Origin: SHLQ01 sp964562985
Lineage (GTDB): Bacteria; Actinomycetota; Acidimicrobiia; Acidimicrobiales; SHLQ01
Length of the DNA: 32,629 bases
Assembly (NCBI GenBank): GCA_964562985.1
Contig: CAZLWE010000036.1
Location: 1 to 32,629, forward strand
Direction: 5' to 3'
Part shown: positions 9,051 through 16,644 of the stretch, piece after piece
Layout: the number at the start of each line of letters is the position of its first letter
How positions within the stretch are numbered: the stretch's first letter is position 1
The notes under the pieces: generated by a model
What the model saw: the letters and a program-made list of their open reading frames with translations, nothing else
Database searches by the model: none
What the model was told of the DNA's origin: nothing
Position numbers and translations under genes: made by a program

Positions 9051-9150
9051 NNNNNNNNNNNNNNNNNNNNNNNNNNNNNNNNNNNNNNNNNNNNNNNNNN
9101 NNNNNNNNNNNNNNNNNNNNNNNNNNNNNNNNNNNNNNNNNNNNNNNNNN
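9051..9150. other. Assembly gap (100 N) inside the tandem repeat
   Basis: One hundred ambiguous bases interrupt the 98-bp repeat. The distance between matching points on either side (9007 and 9151) is 144, which is not a multiple of 98, so the gap length is a placeholder and the true copy number is unknown. Confidence 0.95.
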
Positions 9151-9205
9151 CGCAATCCGGGCCTGGCGGCCCTCGGTGCTCAGCGTCTGGCCAGAGGCCG
9201 ACACC
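9151..9205. repeat. 98-bp tandem repeat, terminal partial copy
   Basis: From CGCAATCCGG at 9151 this segment repeats the 8909-8963 sequence through GGCCGACACC, then departs into a different repeated element. The array therefore ends within the unit at this point, beside the 41-bp palindromic element. Confidence 0.9.
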
Positions 9206-9208
9206 AAT

Positions 9209-9249
9209 CCGCAGAGCACACCGAGGCGAAGCCGAATGTGCGATTGCGG
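9209..9249. repeat. 41-bp palindromic element, copy A
   Basis: The element can fold as an outer CCGCA/TGCGG stem, a GCACA/TGTGC stem and an inner GGC-GAA-GCC hairpin. A second copy at 12456-12496 is identical except for two positions that pair with each other in the inner hairpin. It lies between the 98-bp array and the 3' end of rseP. Confidence 0.85.
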
Positions 9250-9259
9250 CGAAAATAAT

Positions 9260-9313
9260 GTGATCTGCGAGCGCCGAAAATTGCGGCGGAGCCGCTCGGC
9301 GCTTGCAGATCAC
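9260..9313. repeat. Nested palindromic element overlapping the rseP stop, copy 1
   Basis: Arms of 17 bp (9260-9276 and 9297-9313) match with one G:T-type mismatch. Inside is a second hairpin, GCGGC-GGA-GCCGC. The right arm overlaps the rseP stop codon at 9310-9312. The architecture matches the two copies beside cdsA, with different but paired stem sequences. It could act as a terminator or mRNA 3'-end stabiliser; no clear U tract follows. Confidence 0.75.
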
Positions 9314-11142
9314 AACTGAATCGGATCGACGATATCTCTGACGATGGCGATCATGCCGACGACCAGGAAGAGGCCGACGACGACGTAGGTGAGCGGAAGC
9401 AGCTTGGCGGCGTCGGCGTGGTAGCTCTTACCTTTGCGCCCAATGGAGCGGATGCGTTCGTAGGTGGCAAGTGCGATGTGGCCACCGTCGAGTGGCAGCA
9501 GCGGCAACAGGTTGAACAAGCCGAAGAACAAGTTCATAATCGCCAGGAAACCGAGAATCAGCTGGGTGTCGAGTTGGTTGGAGAGTCGGACTACACCAAC
9601 GATCGAGATCGGCCGATTGGCGTCGGTGGTGTCTCGTGGGCGCAGTTCAGAGACGTCAAACTGTGGAGCGAGGCTCGGGTCTTGGGACAGGTCGGTCTCT
9701 GCTGGGCCGAGGGCGAAGAGGCTGCGCAGCCCATTCTCGGTGGTGACCGTCGTCTTCGCTCCCTCACCGATTGCGCCGATGAGGTTCCAGAGCTGGCCAG
9801 GCGCTTGGGCCGCAGCCGGCAAGATTCCGAGCGGCTCGGCGAGTGCCGTACCGGCAGAGACTCCCAGGAAGCCGCTTACGGCATCTTCGCTGGCGAGCGA
9901 GTTGATATCGACTCGCTCGCTATGGATGGCCGAGTCGTATACGACCTCTACTTCGACGGTGTCGCCAATGCGGTCTTGAGCAAGTTCGACGAACTCGTTG
10001 TAGTTGGCGACTGGCGTCCCTTCGAAGGAGACGATCATTTCACCGAGGTACACTCCGTTGAGGCCTGCGGCGCCTTCGCTTGTGAGACGTTCCCAGATAC
10101 GGGTCTGCAAGGTCAGCTCTTCACCGTCGCGCAAGACGACGATGTCGACTTCCTCTCCCCTGATGCTGGGGATGAGTGCAGCTACGTCGGAGAAGAACGG
10201 GGTGGGCGTACCAGCGATGCTGAGGACTTGGTCTCCTGGCTCAATGCCAGCGGAGGCTGCTGCACTCAGCGGGGTTACCTCACCTACCGCCCAGTCGAAG
10301 ACGTCCCATTCAGGGGTTCCAACCTCGAAACCAAGGCCTTCAGTCGGCCCGGCCGCCAACCCGGCCGGAAGCGCAAGATCGGCACTGCGACGCACAACTT
10401 GGGCTCGCTCGAAACGCTGGTAGATGACGTCGACCTGTTGGCCGTCGACCTCATCAACTACTGCAAGGAAGCGGTCCCATGTTTCGGTGCTTTCACCGTT
10501 GATCGAGACGATCCGGTCGCCGTCGGTCAACCCGGCTTCTGCGAGTGGGCTGCTAGCGGCGACGTTTTCGATAGCCCACGCGTCCTCGTCGACTGAAACG
10601 GGTCCGTATTGCCACAGGACGAAGGTCAGGAGCGCAAAGGCGGTGACGAAGTGGGTCGCGGGACCGGCAACGATCGTGAGCACCCTTTTGAACCACGGCG
10701 CCTGGCGGTAGGTGCGAGGTTCGTCGACGGGGTCGACTTCTTCGAGGTTGTTCATGCCAACGATGCGGACGTACGCACCGAACGGGATGTACACCTTGAG
10801 ACCGAAGGTCGTTTCGCCTCGTTTGAACGAGAAGATTCGCGGACCGAAGCCGACGAAGAACTCCGTCACCTTCATGCCCGACCACTTGGCGGTCAGGTAG
10901 TGGCCCGCCTCGTGAAAGACCAAGAATGCACCGATCGCGAGAGCCACGAACAAGATCTTTGGGCCGCCAAGGAACAGTAGGGCTGCCAGGAGCGCAATTA
11001 GTGCACCAAATCGGGGCCAGTGAATTCCGAGTTCTTCTTCATCCACAACGACATCACCGCCATCACCACCGCCCTCGTCGGCATCGCCATAGTCCATGTC
11101 GGTGTCGTCGAGAATTTCGTCCTGCGGGATGGAAGTTGTCAT
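9310..11142 (-). CDS. rseP: RseP/RIP1-like site-2 protease (M50)
   Basis: Membrane-embedded zinc metalloproteases of this family cut anti-sigma factors and other single-pass proteins within the bilayer. The 610-residue protein has HEAGH at residues 77-81 inside a hydrophobic helix, two PDZ-like regions in the middle (around LAEAGLTDGDRIVSINGE and ASAGIEPGDQVLSIAG) and the second active-site motif NLLPLLPLDGGH near the C terminus. Residues 8-38 form an acidic, disordered, probably cytoplasmic extension that Gram-negative RseP lacks. It follows dxr by three bases, the usual dxr-rseP-ispG order. Its substrates cannot be told from the window. Confidence 0.95.
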   Translation of the reverse strand: MTTSIPQDEILDDTDMDYGDADEGGGDGGDVVVDEEELGIHWPRFGALIALLAALLFLGGPKILFVALAIGAFLVFHEAGHYLTAKWSGMKVTEFFVGFGPRIFSFKRGETTFGLKVYIPFGAYVRIVGMNNLEEVDPVDEPRTYRQAPWFKRVLTIVAGPATHFVTAFALLTFVLWQYGPVSVDEDAWAIENVAASSPLAEAGLTDGDRIVSINGESTETWDRFLAVVDEVDGQQVDVIYQRFERAQVVRRSADLALPAGLAAGPTEGLGFEVGTPEWDVFDWAVGEVTPLSAAASAGIEPGDQVLSIAGTPTPFFSDVAALIPSIRGEEVDIVVLRDGEELTLQTRIWERLTSEGAAGLNGVYLGEMIVSFEGTPVANYNEFVELAQDRIGDTVEVEVVYDSAIHSERVDINSLASEDAVSGFLGVSAGTALAEPLGILPAAAQAPGQLWNLIGAIGEGAKTTVTTENGLRSLFALGPAETDLSQDPSLAPQFDVSELRPRDTTDANRPISIVGVVRLSNQLDTQLILGFLAIMNLFFGLFNLLPLLPLDGGHIALATYERIRSIGRKGKSYHADAAKLLPLTYVVVGLFLVVGMIAIVRDIVDPIQL

Positions 11143-11145
11143 TAG

Positions 11146-12303
11146 TTACAGCATCTCACGTAGTAGGTGGGTGGTGGCTTCGCGAGCCCGCCGGTCAGCA
11201 TCGAGCACAGCTTCCAGCGAATCCGCTTTTGCGTCATCGTGTTTCTCCAACAACTGTGCATTTAAATCGGCTATTCCGGCCCATGGAATGAGTCCTTTAA
11301 GAAAAGCTTCCACAGTTATTTCGTTCGTGGCGCTTAACCAAGCCGGCGCTGTACCGCCCCGACGGCCCGCTTCATAGGCTAAATCAAGGCAGCGAAAGAC
11401 GTCGCGTCTTGGCGGTTCGAAGGTCAGTGACATCGCCTGATCCCATCGCATCTCGCCGTATGGGACGTCGAAACGGTCGGGATAATTCAGGGCGTACGCA
11501 ATACAGAGCCGCATGTCTGGCTCGGATAGCTGCGCGATGGTCGCCCCATCGGTGTAGGCGACCATGGAGTGCACGATCGATTGCGGGTGTACGACAACCT
11601 CGATGTCGTCGTAGTCGATCCCATAGAGCTCATGAGCCTCAATCACCTCGAGGCCTTTGTTCATCAGCGTGGATGAATCGACGGTGATCTTTGGCCCCAT
11701 TGCCCAGGTGGGGTGAGCGAGCGCCTCATCGACGGTCACCGCCGCAAGTTCTTCGTCGGACTTGCCTCGGAACGGACCGCCCGAGGCGGTCAGCACCAAC
11801 TTGTCGACGCCCTGACCATCCGTCGTTGCCCGAAGGCACTGATGGAGCGCGCAGTGCTCGGAATCGACCGGCACCAGCTCCGCACCAGGGGTGTCGCGCA
11901 CCTTCTGCACCACGGGACCCGCAGCGATCAACGATTCCTTGTTGGCAAGACCGAGCCTCCGACCGTTCTCCAAAGCAGACAGGGTGACCGCAAGGCCAGC
12001 GAACCCCACTACGCCGTTAATAACCACGTCGGCTTCGGCGCTCGCAGCGGAGAGTCCATCCCAACCGGCCAGTACCTCAACGCCCGATGGCACAGCATCC
12101 CGCGCGTCATCGAGACGGTCCTCGTCGGCGACGACGACGACCTGGGGCTTGAACTGTGCAACCTGCTCAGAGAGCTTGGCGACATTGCTCCCGACGCCCA
12201 GAGCCACAACATCAAAGCGCTCCGGAGAAGAAGCAACGATGTCGAGAGTCTGCGTCCCAATCGACCCAGAAGACCCCATAACCGACACCGACGTAACCAT
12301 CAC
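11146..12303 (-). CDS. dxr: 1-deoxy-D-xylulose-5-phosphate reductoisomerase
   Basis: Dxr converts DXP to MEP with NADPH, the committed step of the MEP isoprenoid pathway. The product is about 385 residues with the NADPH-binding GSSGSIGTQTL near the N terminus, LANKESLIAAG, and the metal/substrate motif VPVDSEHCAL, all intact. The frame opens with GTG at 12303 directly followed by ATG at 12300, and either may be used. No good Shine-Dalgarno is visible; TAGGCT at 12314-12309 lies five bases before the GTG, so a leaderless start is possible. The 36-bp repeat array begins just upstream at 12325. Confidence 0.96.
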   Translation of the reverse strand: MMVTSVSVMGSSGSIGTQTLDIVASSPERFDVVALGVGSNVAKLSEQVAQFKPQVVVVADEDRLDDARDAVPSGVEVLAGWDGLSAASAEADVVINGVVGFAGLAVTLSALENGRRLGLANKESLIAAGPVVQKVRDTPGAELVPVDSEHCALHQCLRATTDGQGVDKLVLTASGGPFRGKSDEELAAVTVDEALAHPTWAMGPKITVDSSTLMNKGLEVIEAHELYGIDYDDIEVVVHPQSIVHSMVAYTDGATIAQLSEPDMRLCIAYALNYPDRFDVPYGEMRWDQAMSLTFEPPRRDVFRCLDLAYEAGRRGGTAPAWLSATNEITVEAFLKGLIPWAGIADLNAQLLEKHDDAKADSLEAVLDADRRAREATTHLLREML

Positions 12304-12324
12304 CCGTCAGCCTAACTTCCGCCA

Positions 12325-12430
12325 GGGACCACCAGGGTCTGACCCCACGCGTCCCACGATGGGACCACCAGGGTCTGACCCCACGCGTCCCACGATGGGA
12401 CCACCAGGGTCTGACCCCACGCGTCCCACG
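12325..12430. repeat. 36-bp tandem repeat, about 2.9 copies
   Basis: Units at 12325-12360, 12361-12396 and 12397-12430 are identical as far as they extend. Each contains a GGGTC-T-GACCC palindrome, and the unit junction forms GTCCCA-CGA-TGGGAC. As 36 is a multiple of three, all frames give a 12-residue protein repeat, which explains spurious ORFs. There are no spacers, so it is not a CRISPR array. Confidence 0.92.
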
Positions 12431-12455
12431 GCAATTCTCGGCTTGCGGCGAAAAT

Positions 12456-12496
12456 CCGCAGAGCACACCGAGCCGAAGGCGAATGTGCGATTGCGG
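12456..12496. repeat. 41-bp palindromic element, copy B
   Basis: This is the second copy of the element at 9209-9249, in the same orientation. The only differences are at 12473 and 12479, which exchange a G:C for a C:G pair in the inner GCC-GAA-GGC hairpin. Confidence 0.85.
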
Positions 12497-12513
12497 TGAG
12501 TGATTGCGCTGAG

Positions 12514-12557
12514 TTGCGAAGTGGCAAAATCGCGACGGAGTCGCTGCCGCTTTGCCA
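12514..12557. repeat. 44-bp nested palindromic element, copy 2
   Basis: The outer arms are TTGCGAAGTGGCA and TGCCGCTTTGCCA, the inner hairpin is GCGAC-GGA-GTCGC. It differs from copy 3 at two positions. The stem has G:T pairs and one mismatch. Confidence 0.85.
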
Positions 12558-12561
12558 AAAT

Positions 12562-12608
12562 CCGCAGCGCGAATCGAGGAGCCGCCAGGCGACGGATTGA
12601 GCCTGCGG
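12562..12608. repeat. Spacer palindrome between copies 2 and 3
   Basis: CCGCAG (12562-12567) pairs with CTGCGG (12603-12608), with an inner GCC-GCCA-GGC hairpin and an AATC/GATT pairing. The CCGCA/TGCGG ends recall the 41-bp element, so it may be a diverged relative. Everything from 12431 to 12667 is thus repeat-derived and I see no gene in it. Confidence 0.55.
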
Positions 12609-12622
12609 CGAAACAGACTGAT

Positions 12623-12666
12623 TTGCGAAGCGGCAAAATCGCGACGGAGTCGCTGCCGCTTTGCAA
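12623..12666. repeat. 44-bp nested palindromic element at the cdsA 3' end, copy 3
   Basis: The arms TTGCGAAGCGGCA and TGCCGCTTTGCAA pair with one G:T-type mismatch around a GCGAC-GGA-GTCGC hairpin. It ends one base past the cdsA stop codon, mirroring the way copy 1 sits on the rseP stop. Confidence 0.85.
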
Positions 12667-12667
12667 C

Positions 12668-14401
12668 TCAGTAAAACACGACTTCGGCGAAGAAATAGAC
12701 GGCTGGGAGCACGAAGAGCAGTGCGTCGAAGCGGTCGAGGAAGCCGCCGTGCCCCGGCAAGATCGAACCCATGTCCTTGATGCCCAGGTCACGCTTAAGA
12801 AGCGATTCGCCGAGGTCGCCGAGCGGAGCGACAATCGCTCCGACCACGCCGAGGGCTACCACGGAACGGAACCCGATCTCTGCGGTTCCCCATGGTTCTC
12901 CGAATTGGACAAGGCCGAAGACCACGATCGCGGCGACTGCGCTAGTCACTGCGCCTCCGATCAAGCCTTCAACAGTCTTGTTTGGGCTGACGGCGGTCAG
13001 CGGTGTGCGGCCGATACTTCGACCCGCAAAGAAGGCGCCAACGTCGTAGCCGACGGTGATGATGATCGCTGCGAGCAGCACTCCGGTGCCGTCGTCCCCG
13101 TTCAAGCCAGCGCGAGAGGCGATCTCCAACATGGCGGCACCGAAGCTTCCCAGTACGCCGATGTAGACAATGCCGAGCAACGTGACACCGATGTTCATCA
13201 CCGGGATTTCGCTGCCGACTCCGAGCAGGAACCACAACAGGCCAAAGACCACCGACAGCGCGAGGATTAGCGCCACGGCCTGTGGGCCACGCACGAACAC
13301 CGCTATTGGCATGGCTATAGCTGCGACGAGGCCAAGCAACGTTGCTGGCTGATATCCGGCCACTCGAAGCGCATTGAAGAACTCGACTGCGCAGATCGCA
13401 ACGATCACGACGATCAATGCGAGGGCGAACAGCGGACCAAGGGCGAGACCGATAAAGCCGATGACGAGCAAAGCGACGCCGGTAATAATTCGCGCCTGAA
13501 TGTTGCCGCCGGGTGCCTCGTCGACGACGAATCCATCATCGAAGTACTCGCCGCCCCCGGGATCGTCGTATGCGAAGAATTGGTCGCTCGCGTCGCCGAT
13601 TGTGACGACGGCCGGATCACTTTCGTCGAACGCTGGGTCCCATTCCTCTGGTTGGGCATCCGATTCGGTTTCCTCGCCCCAGGCGGGACCGCTGAGGTCG
13701 GACCATGCGTCGAGATCGTCACCGCTGGGTTCGACGTCGAGAGCGACCGTCTCTGGATCGGGCGCCTGGTCGGGCGTGGACCAATTGTCGATTGTGACCG
13801 CTGCTGGGGCTGCAGCTTCGACCTCAACATCGGACTCGAGGTCCACGTCAGTATCGAGTGCTACTTCACCGTCGACATCAGCATCGATCTCTACGTCGTT
13901 GCCGATCTCTACGTCGTTGCCGATCTCGACCTCGTCGGTGTCGATCTCCACCTGGTCGTCCACGTCGGCGACCACCGCTGCTAGTTCGATCTCTTCGACC
14001 GGCTCGGAGACTTCTGGCTGCACTTCACGCTCGATGACCAGCTCACCACCCTCGACAGAGGCAACGTCGTCGTTGTCGAAGCCGTCAGAGGTATCGAGCT
14101 CTCCAGCGTCTGCCCACGGGTCGTCGTCCAAGCTGGAGGACGAGTCGGCAGCAAAGACGCTGTCCCCGGACTCGCTGTCGTTACCAAAAACGCTGTTCGA
14201 CTCGTCTCCAGCGTCCCATGAGAGTTGTTCTCCCGGATCAGAGTCACCAAAGACGGACGCTCCCTCGCTGGTTGGCTCATCGCCAAATACCGATGAGCCG
14301 CTGTCGACGACCGGCAGCTCCTCGCTATTGGGGGCGTCGTCGCCGAACACGGATCGCCCGGTAGCTTCGGGCCAGTCGTCGTTCTCGTTGTCGTTTACCA
14401 C
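12668..14401 (-). CDS. cdsA: Phosphatidate cytidylyltransferase with long acidic N-terminal extension
   Basis: CdsA makes CDP-diacylglycerol from CTP and phosphatidic acid at the membrane. I start it at a GTG at 14401, six bases after a GGAGG (14412-14408 on the minus strand), giving 577 residues; the frame upstream runs into frr. The C-terminal 278 residues are polytopic and end in the family signature SLLKRDLGIKD...LPGHGGFLDRFD. The first 300 residues are acidic and low in complexity, with SVFGD-type motifs at 17-21, 37-41, 49-53, 70-74 (SVFGN) and 81-85 (SVFAA), then EVEIGNDVEIGND repeats. CdsA is normally 260-300 residues, so the extension doubles it. Confidence 0.93.
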   Translation of the reverse strand: MVNDNENDDWPEATGRSVFGDDAPNSEELPVVDSGSSVFGDEPTSEGASVFGDSDPGEQLSWDAGDESNSVFGNDSESGDSVFAADSSSSLDDDPWADAGELDTSDGFDNDDVASVEGGELVIEREVQPEVSEPVEEIELAAVVADVDDQVEIDTDEVEIGNDVEIGNDVEIDADVDGEVALDTDVDLESDVEVEAAAPAAVTIDNWSTPDQAPDPETVALDVEPSGDDLDAWSDLSGPAWGEETESDAQPEEWDPAFDESDPAVVTIGDASDQFFAYDDPGGGEYFDDGFVVDEAPGGNIQARIITGVALLVIGFIGLALGPLFALALIVVIVAICAVEFFNALRVAGYQPATLLGLVAAIAMPIAVFVRGPQAVALILALSVVFGLLWFLLGVGSEIPVMNIGVTLLGIVYIGVLGSFGAAMLEIASRAGLNGDDGTGVLLAAIIITVGYDVGAFFAGRSIGRTPLTAVSPNKTVEGLIGGAVTSAVAAIVVFGLVQFGEPWGTAEIGFRSVVALGVVGAIVAPLGDLGESLLKRDLGIKDMGSILPGHGGFLDRFDALLFVLPAVYFFAEVVFY

Positions 14402-14447
14402 GGCGTTCCTCCAGGAACGGACACTAGTTGGCTCGGGGCCAGGTTCC

Positions 14448-15014
14448 CTAAACCTCGAGCAGTTCCTTTTCCTTGTCATCCCGGGCGCCATCGATCGCCG
14501 TTTCGTGTGTCCGGGTTGCGTCCTCGAGCGTCTTTTCAGCGCGCTCAATGGCATCGGAGCCGATGCCGCCTTCTTTTTCAAGGTCTTCAAGGTCTTTGCG
14601 CGCAGCACGGCGGAAGCCGCGGATGCGACCCTTGCCGTCTTCGGCCATCGCGTTGATCACTTTGACGAGTTCTCTGCGACGTTCCTCGGTAAGGGGAGGA
14701 AACGAAATCCGCAGTGTACGACCGTCGTTACTCGGTGAAAGGCCGAGGTCGCTGTTCCGAATAGCTCGATCGATCGCCTCAACGTTTGCGGCGTCGTGAG
14801 GGGTGATGATCAGCTGGCGAGCTTCTGGCACGGCGAAGGTGGCCAGTTCTTGCATGCTCATGTCTACGCCGTATGCCTCGACGGTGAGTTTCTCGACGAA
14901 GGAGGAGTTGGCGCGACCGGTACGAATGGTGGCCATCTCACGCTTCGCGTGGGCGACAGCGCCATCCATCTTCGAGTTGGTGTCCTCCATGACGAGGTCA
15001 ATCATTTCGCTCAT
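14448..15014 (-). CDS. frr: Ribosome recycling factor
   Basis: RRF splits post-termination ribosomes together with EF-G. The 188-residue product has the usual length and pattern: IRTGRANSSFVEKLTVEAYG, LATFAVPEARQLIITPHD, LSPSNDGRTLRISFPPLTEERRRELVK and a helical C terminus ending KEKELLEV. It lies 27 bases after pyrH and 46 before the chosen cdsA start, the standard pyrH-frr-cdsA order. Confidence 0.97.
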   Translation of the reverse strand: MSEMIDLVMEDTNSKMDGAVAHAKREMATIRTGRANSSFVEKLTVEAYGVDMSMQELATFAVPEARQLIITPHDAANVEAIDRAIRNSDLGLSPSNDGRTLRISFPPLTEERRRELVKVINAMAEDGKGRIRGFRRAARKDLEDLEKEGGIGSDAIERAEKTLEDATRTHETAIDGARDDKEKELLEV

Positions 15015-15041
15015 TACGCCTCCACGCTCTTCGATCAGTAG

Positions 15042-15785
15042 CTAGCTCTGGACCAATGTGCCCACGGGTTCCCCACGTAAGATCTTCTGCACATTTCCTT
15101 CGCCCATCAAATCGAACATCACGATCGGGAGATCATTGTCCATGCACAAGCTGATCGCGGTGGTGTCCATCGCCCGCAATCCCTTCTGCAAAACCTCGAT
15201 GTGGGTAACTTCGTCGATCTTGGTTGCGGTGGGGTCGAGCTTGGGGTCGGCGGTGTAGATTCCGCCCGTTCCAGAGTGTGTTCCCTTTAGCACGACACCG
15301 GCTTCGATCTCGACGGCGCGCAGTGCGGCCGCAGTATCGGTGGTGAAGAATGGGTTGCCGGTGCCACCAGCGAAAACGACGACACGGCCCTTCTCCAAAT
15401 GCCGCATGGCTTTGCGGCGAATGTAGGGCTCAGCGACTTGGGCCATGTGGATCGCCGTCATCACGCGGCTTTGTTGGCCTTTGCGCTCGAGGCGGTCCTG
15501 GAGAGCCAGAGCGTTAATGACTGTGGCGAGCATGCCCATGTGGTCGGCTTGCGCCCGATCCATTCCGGCGCCGGCTCCAGCAAGGCCGCGCCAGATGTTG
15601 CCACCGCCAACGACCACGCCAACGCTGACGTCGAAGTTGTCACGAACGGCGATGATGTCGTCGGCGATTCTCTGCACCGTGTCACCGTCGATCCCGTAGG
15701 ACTCTGAGCCTGCGAAGGCCTCACCAGAGACCTTCAGCAAAATCCGGTCCCACCGGGGAGTTTCCTTCGACGATGATTCAGACAT
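15042..15785 (-). CDS. pyrH: UMP kinase
   Basis: PyrH phosphorylates UMP to UDP with ATP, in the amino-acid-kinase fold. The 247-residue protein has KVSGEAFAG near the N terminus, VGVVVGGGNIWRG, a VVFAGGTGNPFFTTDTAAALRA nucleotide/phosphate-binding segment and the GIYTADPKLDPTA segment typical of hexameric bacterial UMP kinases. An AAAGGA Shine-Dalgarno precedes the ATG at 15785. It lies 21 bases after tsf. Confidence 0.97.
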   Translation of the reverse strand: MSESSSKETPRWDRILLKVSGEAFAGSESYGIDGDTVQRIADDIIAVRDNFDVSVGVVVGGGNIWRGLAGAGAGMDRAQADHMGMLATVINALALQDRLERKGQQSRVMTAIHMAQVAEPYIRRKAMRHLEKGRVVVFAGGTGNPFFTTDTAAALRAVEIEAGVVLKGTHSGTGGIYTADPKLDPTATKIDEVTHIEVLQKGLRAMDTTAISLCMDNDLPIVMFDLMGEGNVQKILRGEPVGTLVQS

Positions 15786-15806
15786 GAGTTCCTTTCGGGA
15801 TGGCTT

Positions 15807-16598
15807 CTAGCCTCCCACGTACGCCTGAGCGAACGAAACGATGGTGCCACCCTCAAGGCTGTCTTGCACACTCGTCTTGTCGCCGTTGAGTCCCTGCTCG
15901 AGCAGAACTTGGTCGGCAAACCACGCGGCGAGACGGCCCTCGACGATCTTTTCCCAGGCCTGTTCGGGCTTTCCTTCGGCCTTGGTGATCTCGAGGAGCG
16001 CCTCGCGCTCCTTCTCCGCAGCGGCAGGGTCGACATCGTCGCGAGACAGCCCCAGGGGCTTCGCGAACGCGATGTGTAGGGCAACTTCGTGGAGCTTCCC
16101 AGCATCGACACCATTGCCCACAACGATGACGCCATTGACACCACGGCCGTCCTGTTTGTGGAGGTATGTGTCGATCAGCTCACCGGCACCGGCTTCGATA
16201 CGGGTAACCGTTCCGAGCTCGATGTTTTCCTTCTTGGTGATCTGGAGTTCTTCGATTGCCTCTTGGTGCGCACCCACGGCGTCTGGGCCATCAGCGAGTA
16301 CGGCGGCGGCCATCGCGTCCAGCGCCGCGACGAACTCTTCGGACTTAGCCGCGAAGTCGGTCTCGCTCTTCAAGTGCACCAATGCCGCAACGCCATCGCC
16401 TTGGGCAATAGCGACTGCGCCCTGTGCGTTGTCTCGGTCGGAACGGCTTGCTGCCTTTGCAAGGCCCTTCTCTCGAAGGAGTTTGCGCGCTTCTTCCGCG
16501 TCGCCTCCGGCATCGGTCAATGCCTTCTTGGCGTCCATCATGCCAACGCCGGTTGCGTCGCGAAGTGCCTTGATATCCGCTACAGAAATATCAGCCAT
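15807..16598 (-). CDS. tsf: Elongation factor Ts
   Basis: EF-Ts exchanges GDP for GTP on EF-Tu. The 263-residue protein has the N-terminal UBA-like domain and signature VADIKALRDATGVGMMDAKKALTDAGGD, then SETDFAAKSEEF and the dimerisation region. Length is normal for actinobacteria. It lies 46 bases downstream of rpsB, as expected for an rpsB-tsf operon. Confidence 0.97.
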   Translation of the reverse strand: MADISVADIKALRDATGVGMMDAKKALTDAGGDAEEARKLLREKGLAKAASRSDRDNAQGAVAIAQGDGVAALVHLKSETDFAAKSEEFVAALDAMAAAVLADGPDAVGAHQEAIEELQITKKENIELGTVTRIEAGAGELIDTYLHKQDGRGVNGVIVVGNGVDAGKLHEVALHIAFAKPLGLSRDDVDPAAAEKEREALLEITKAEGKPEQAWEKIVEGRLAAWFADQVLLEQGLNGDKTSVQDSLEGGTIVSFAQAYVGG

Positions 16599-16644
16599 AG
16601 TTACGGGGTCCTGTTCTCGAATGTGGTTGATCTGTGAAGGCTGG

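Noticed and set aside
8618..9319. ORFs running through the 98-bp repeat and the N gap
   Set aside because: They exist because the repeat lacks stops and the gap reads as X; they have no ribosome site or homology and overlap ispG in antisense.
12325..12430. Possible CRISPR array
   Set aside because: Units are contiguous with no spacers, and no cas gene is nearby.
12212..12527. Short ORFs with a 12-residue GVRPWWSHRGTR-type repeat
   Set aside because: The 36-bp unit is a multiple of three, so any frame gives a repeat peptide. Non-coding repeats explain it.
14402..14608. Upstream extension of the cdsA frame
   Set aside because: It overlaps frr completely in another frame, and a GGAGG-GTG start at 14401 explains translation.
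13500..14738. 412-residue Ser/Thr-rich plus-strand ORF opposite cdsA and frr
   Set aside because: Its Ser-rich composition is the antisense reading of the Asp/Glu repeats of the CdsA extension and it crosses into frr.
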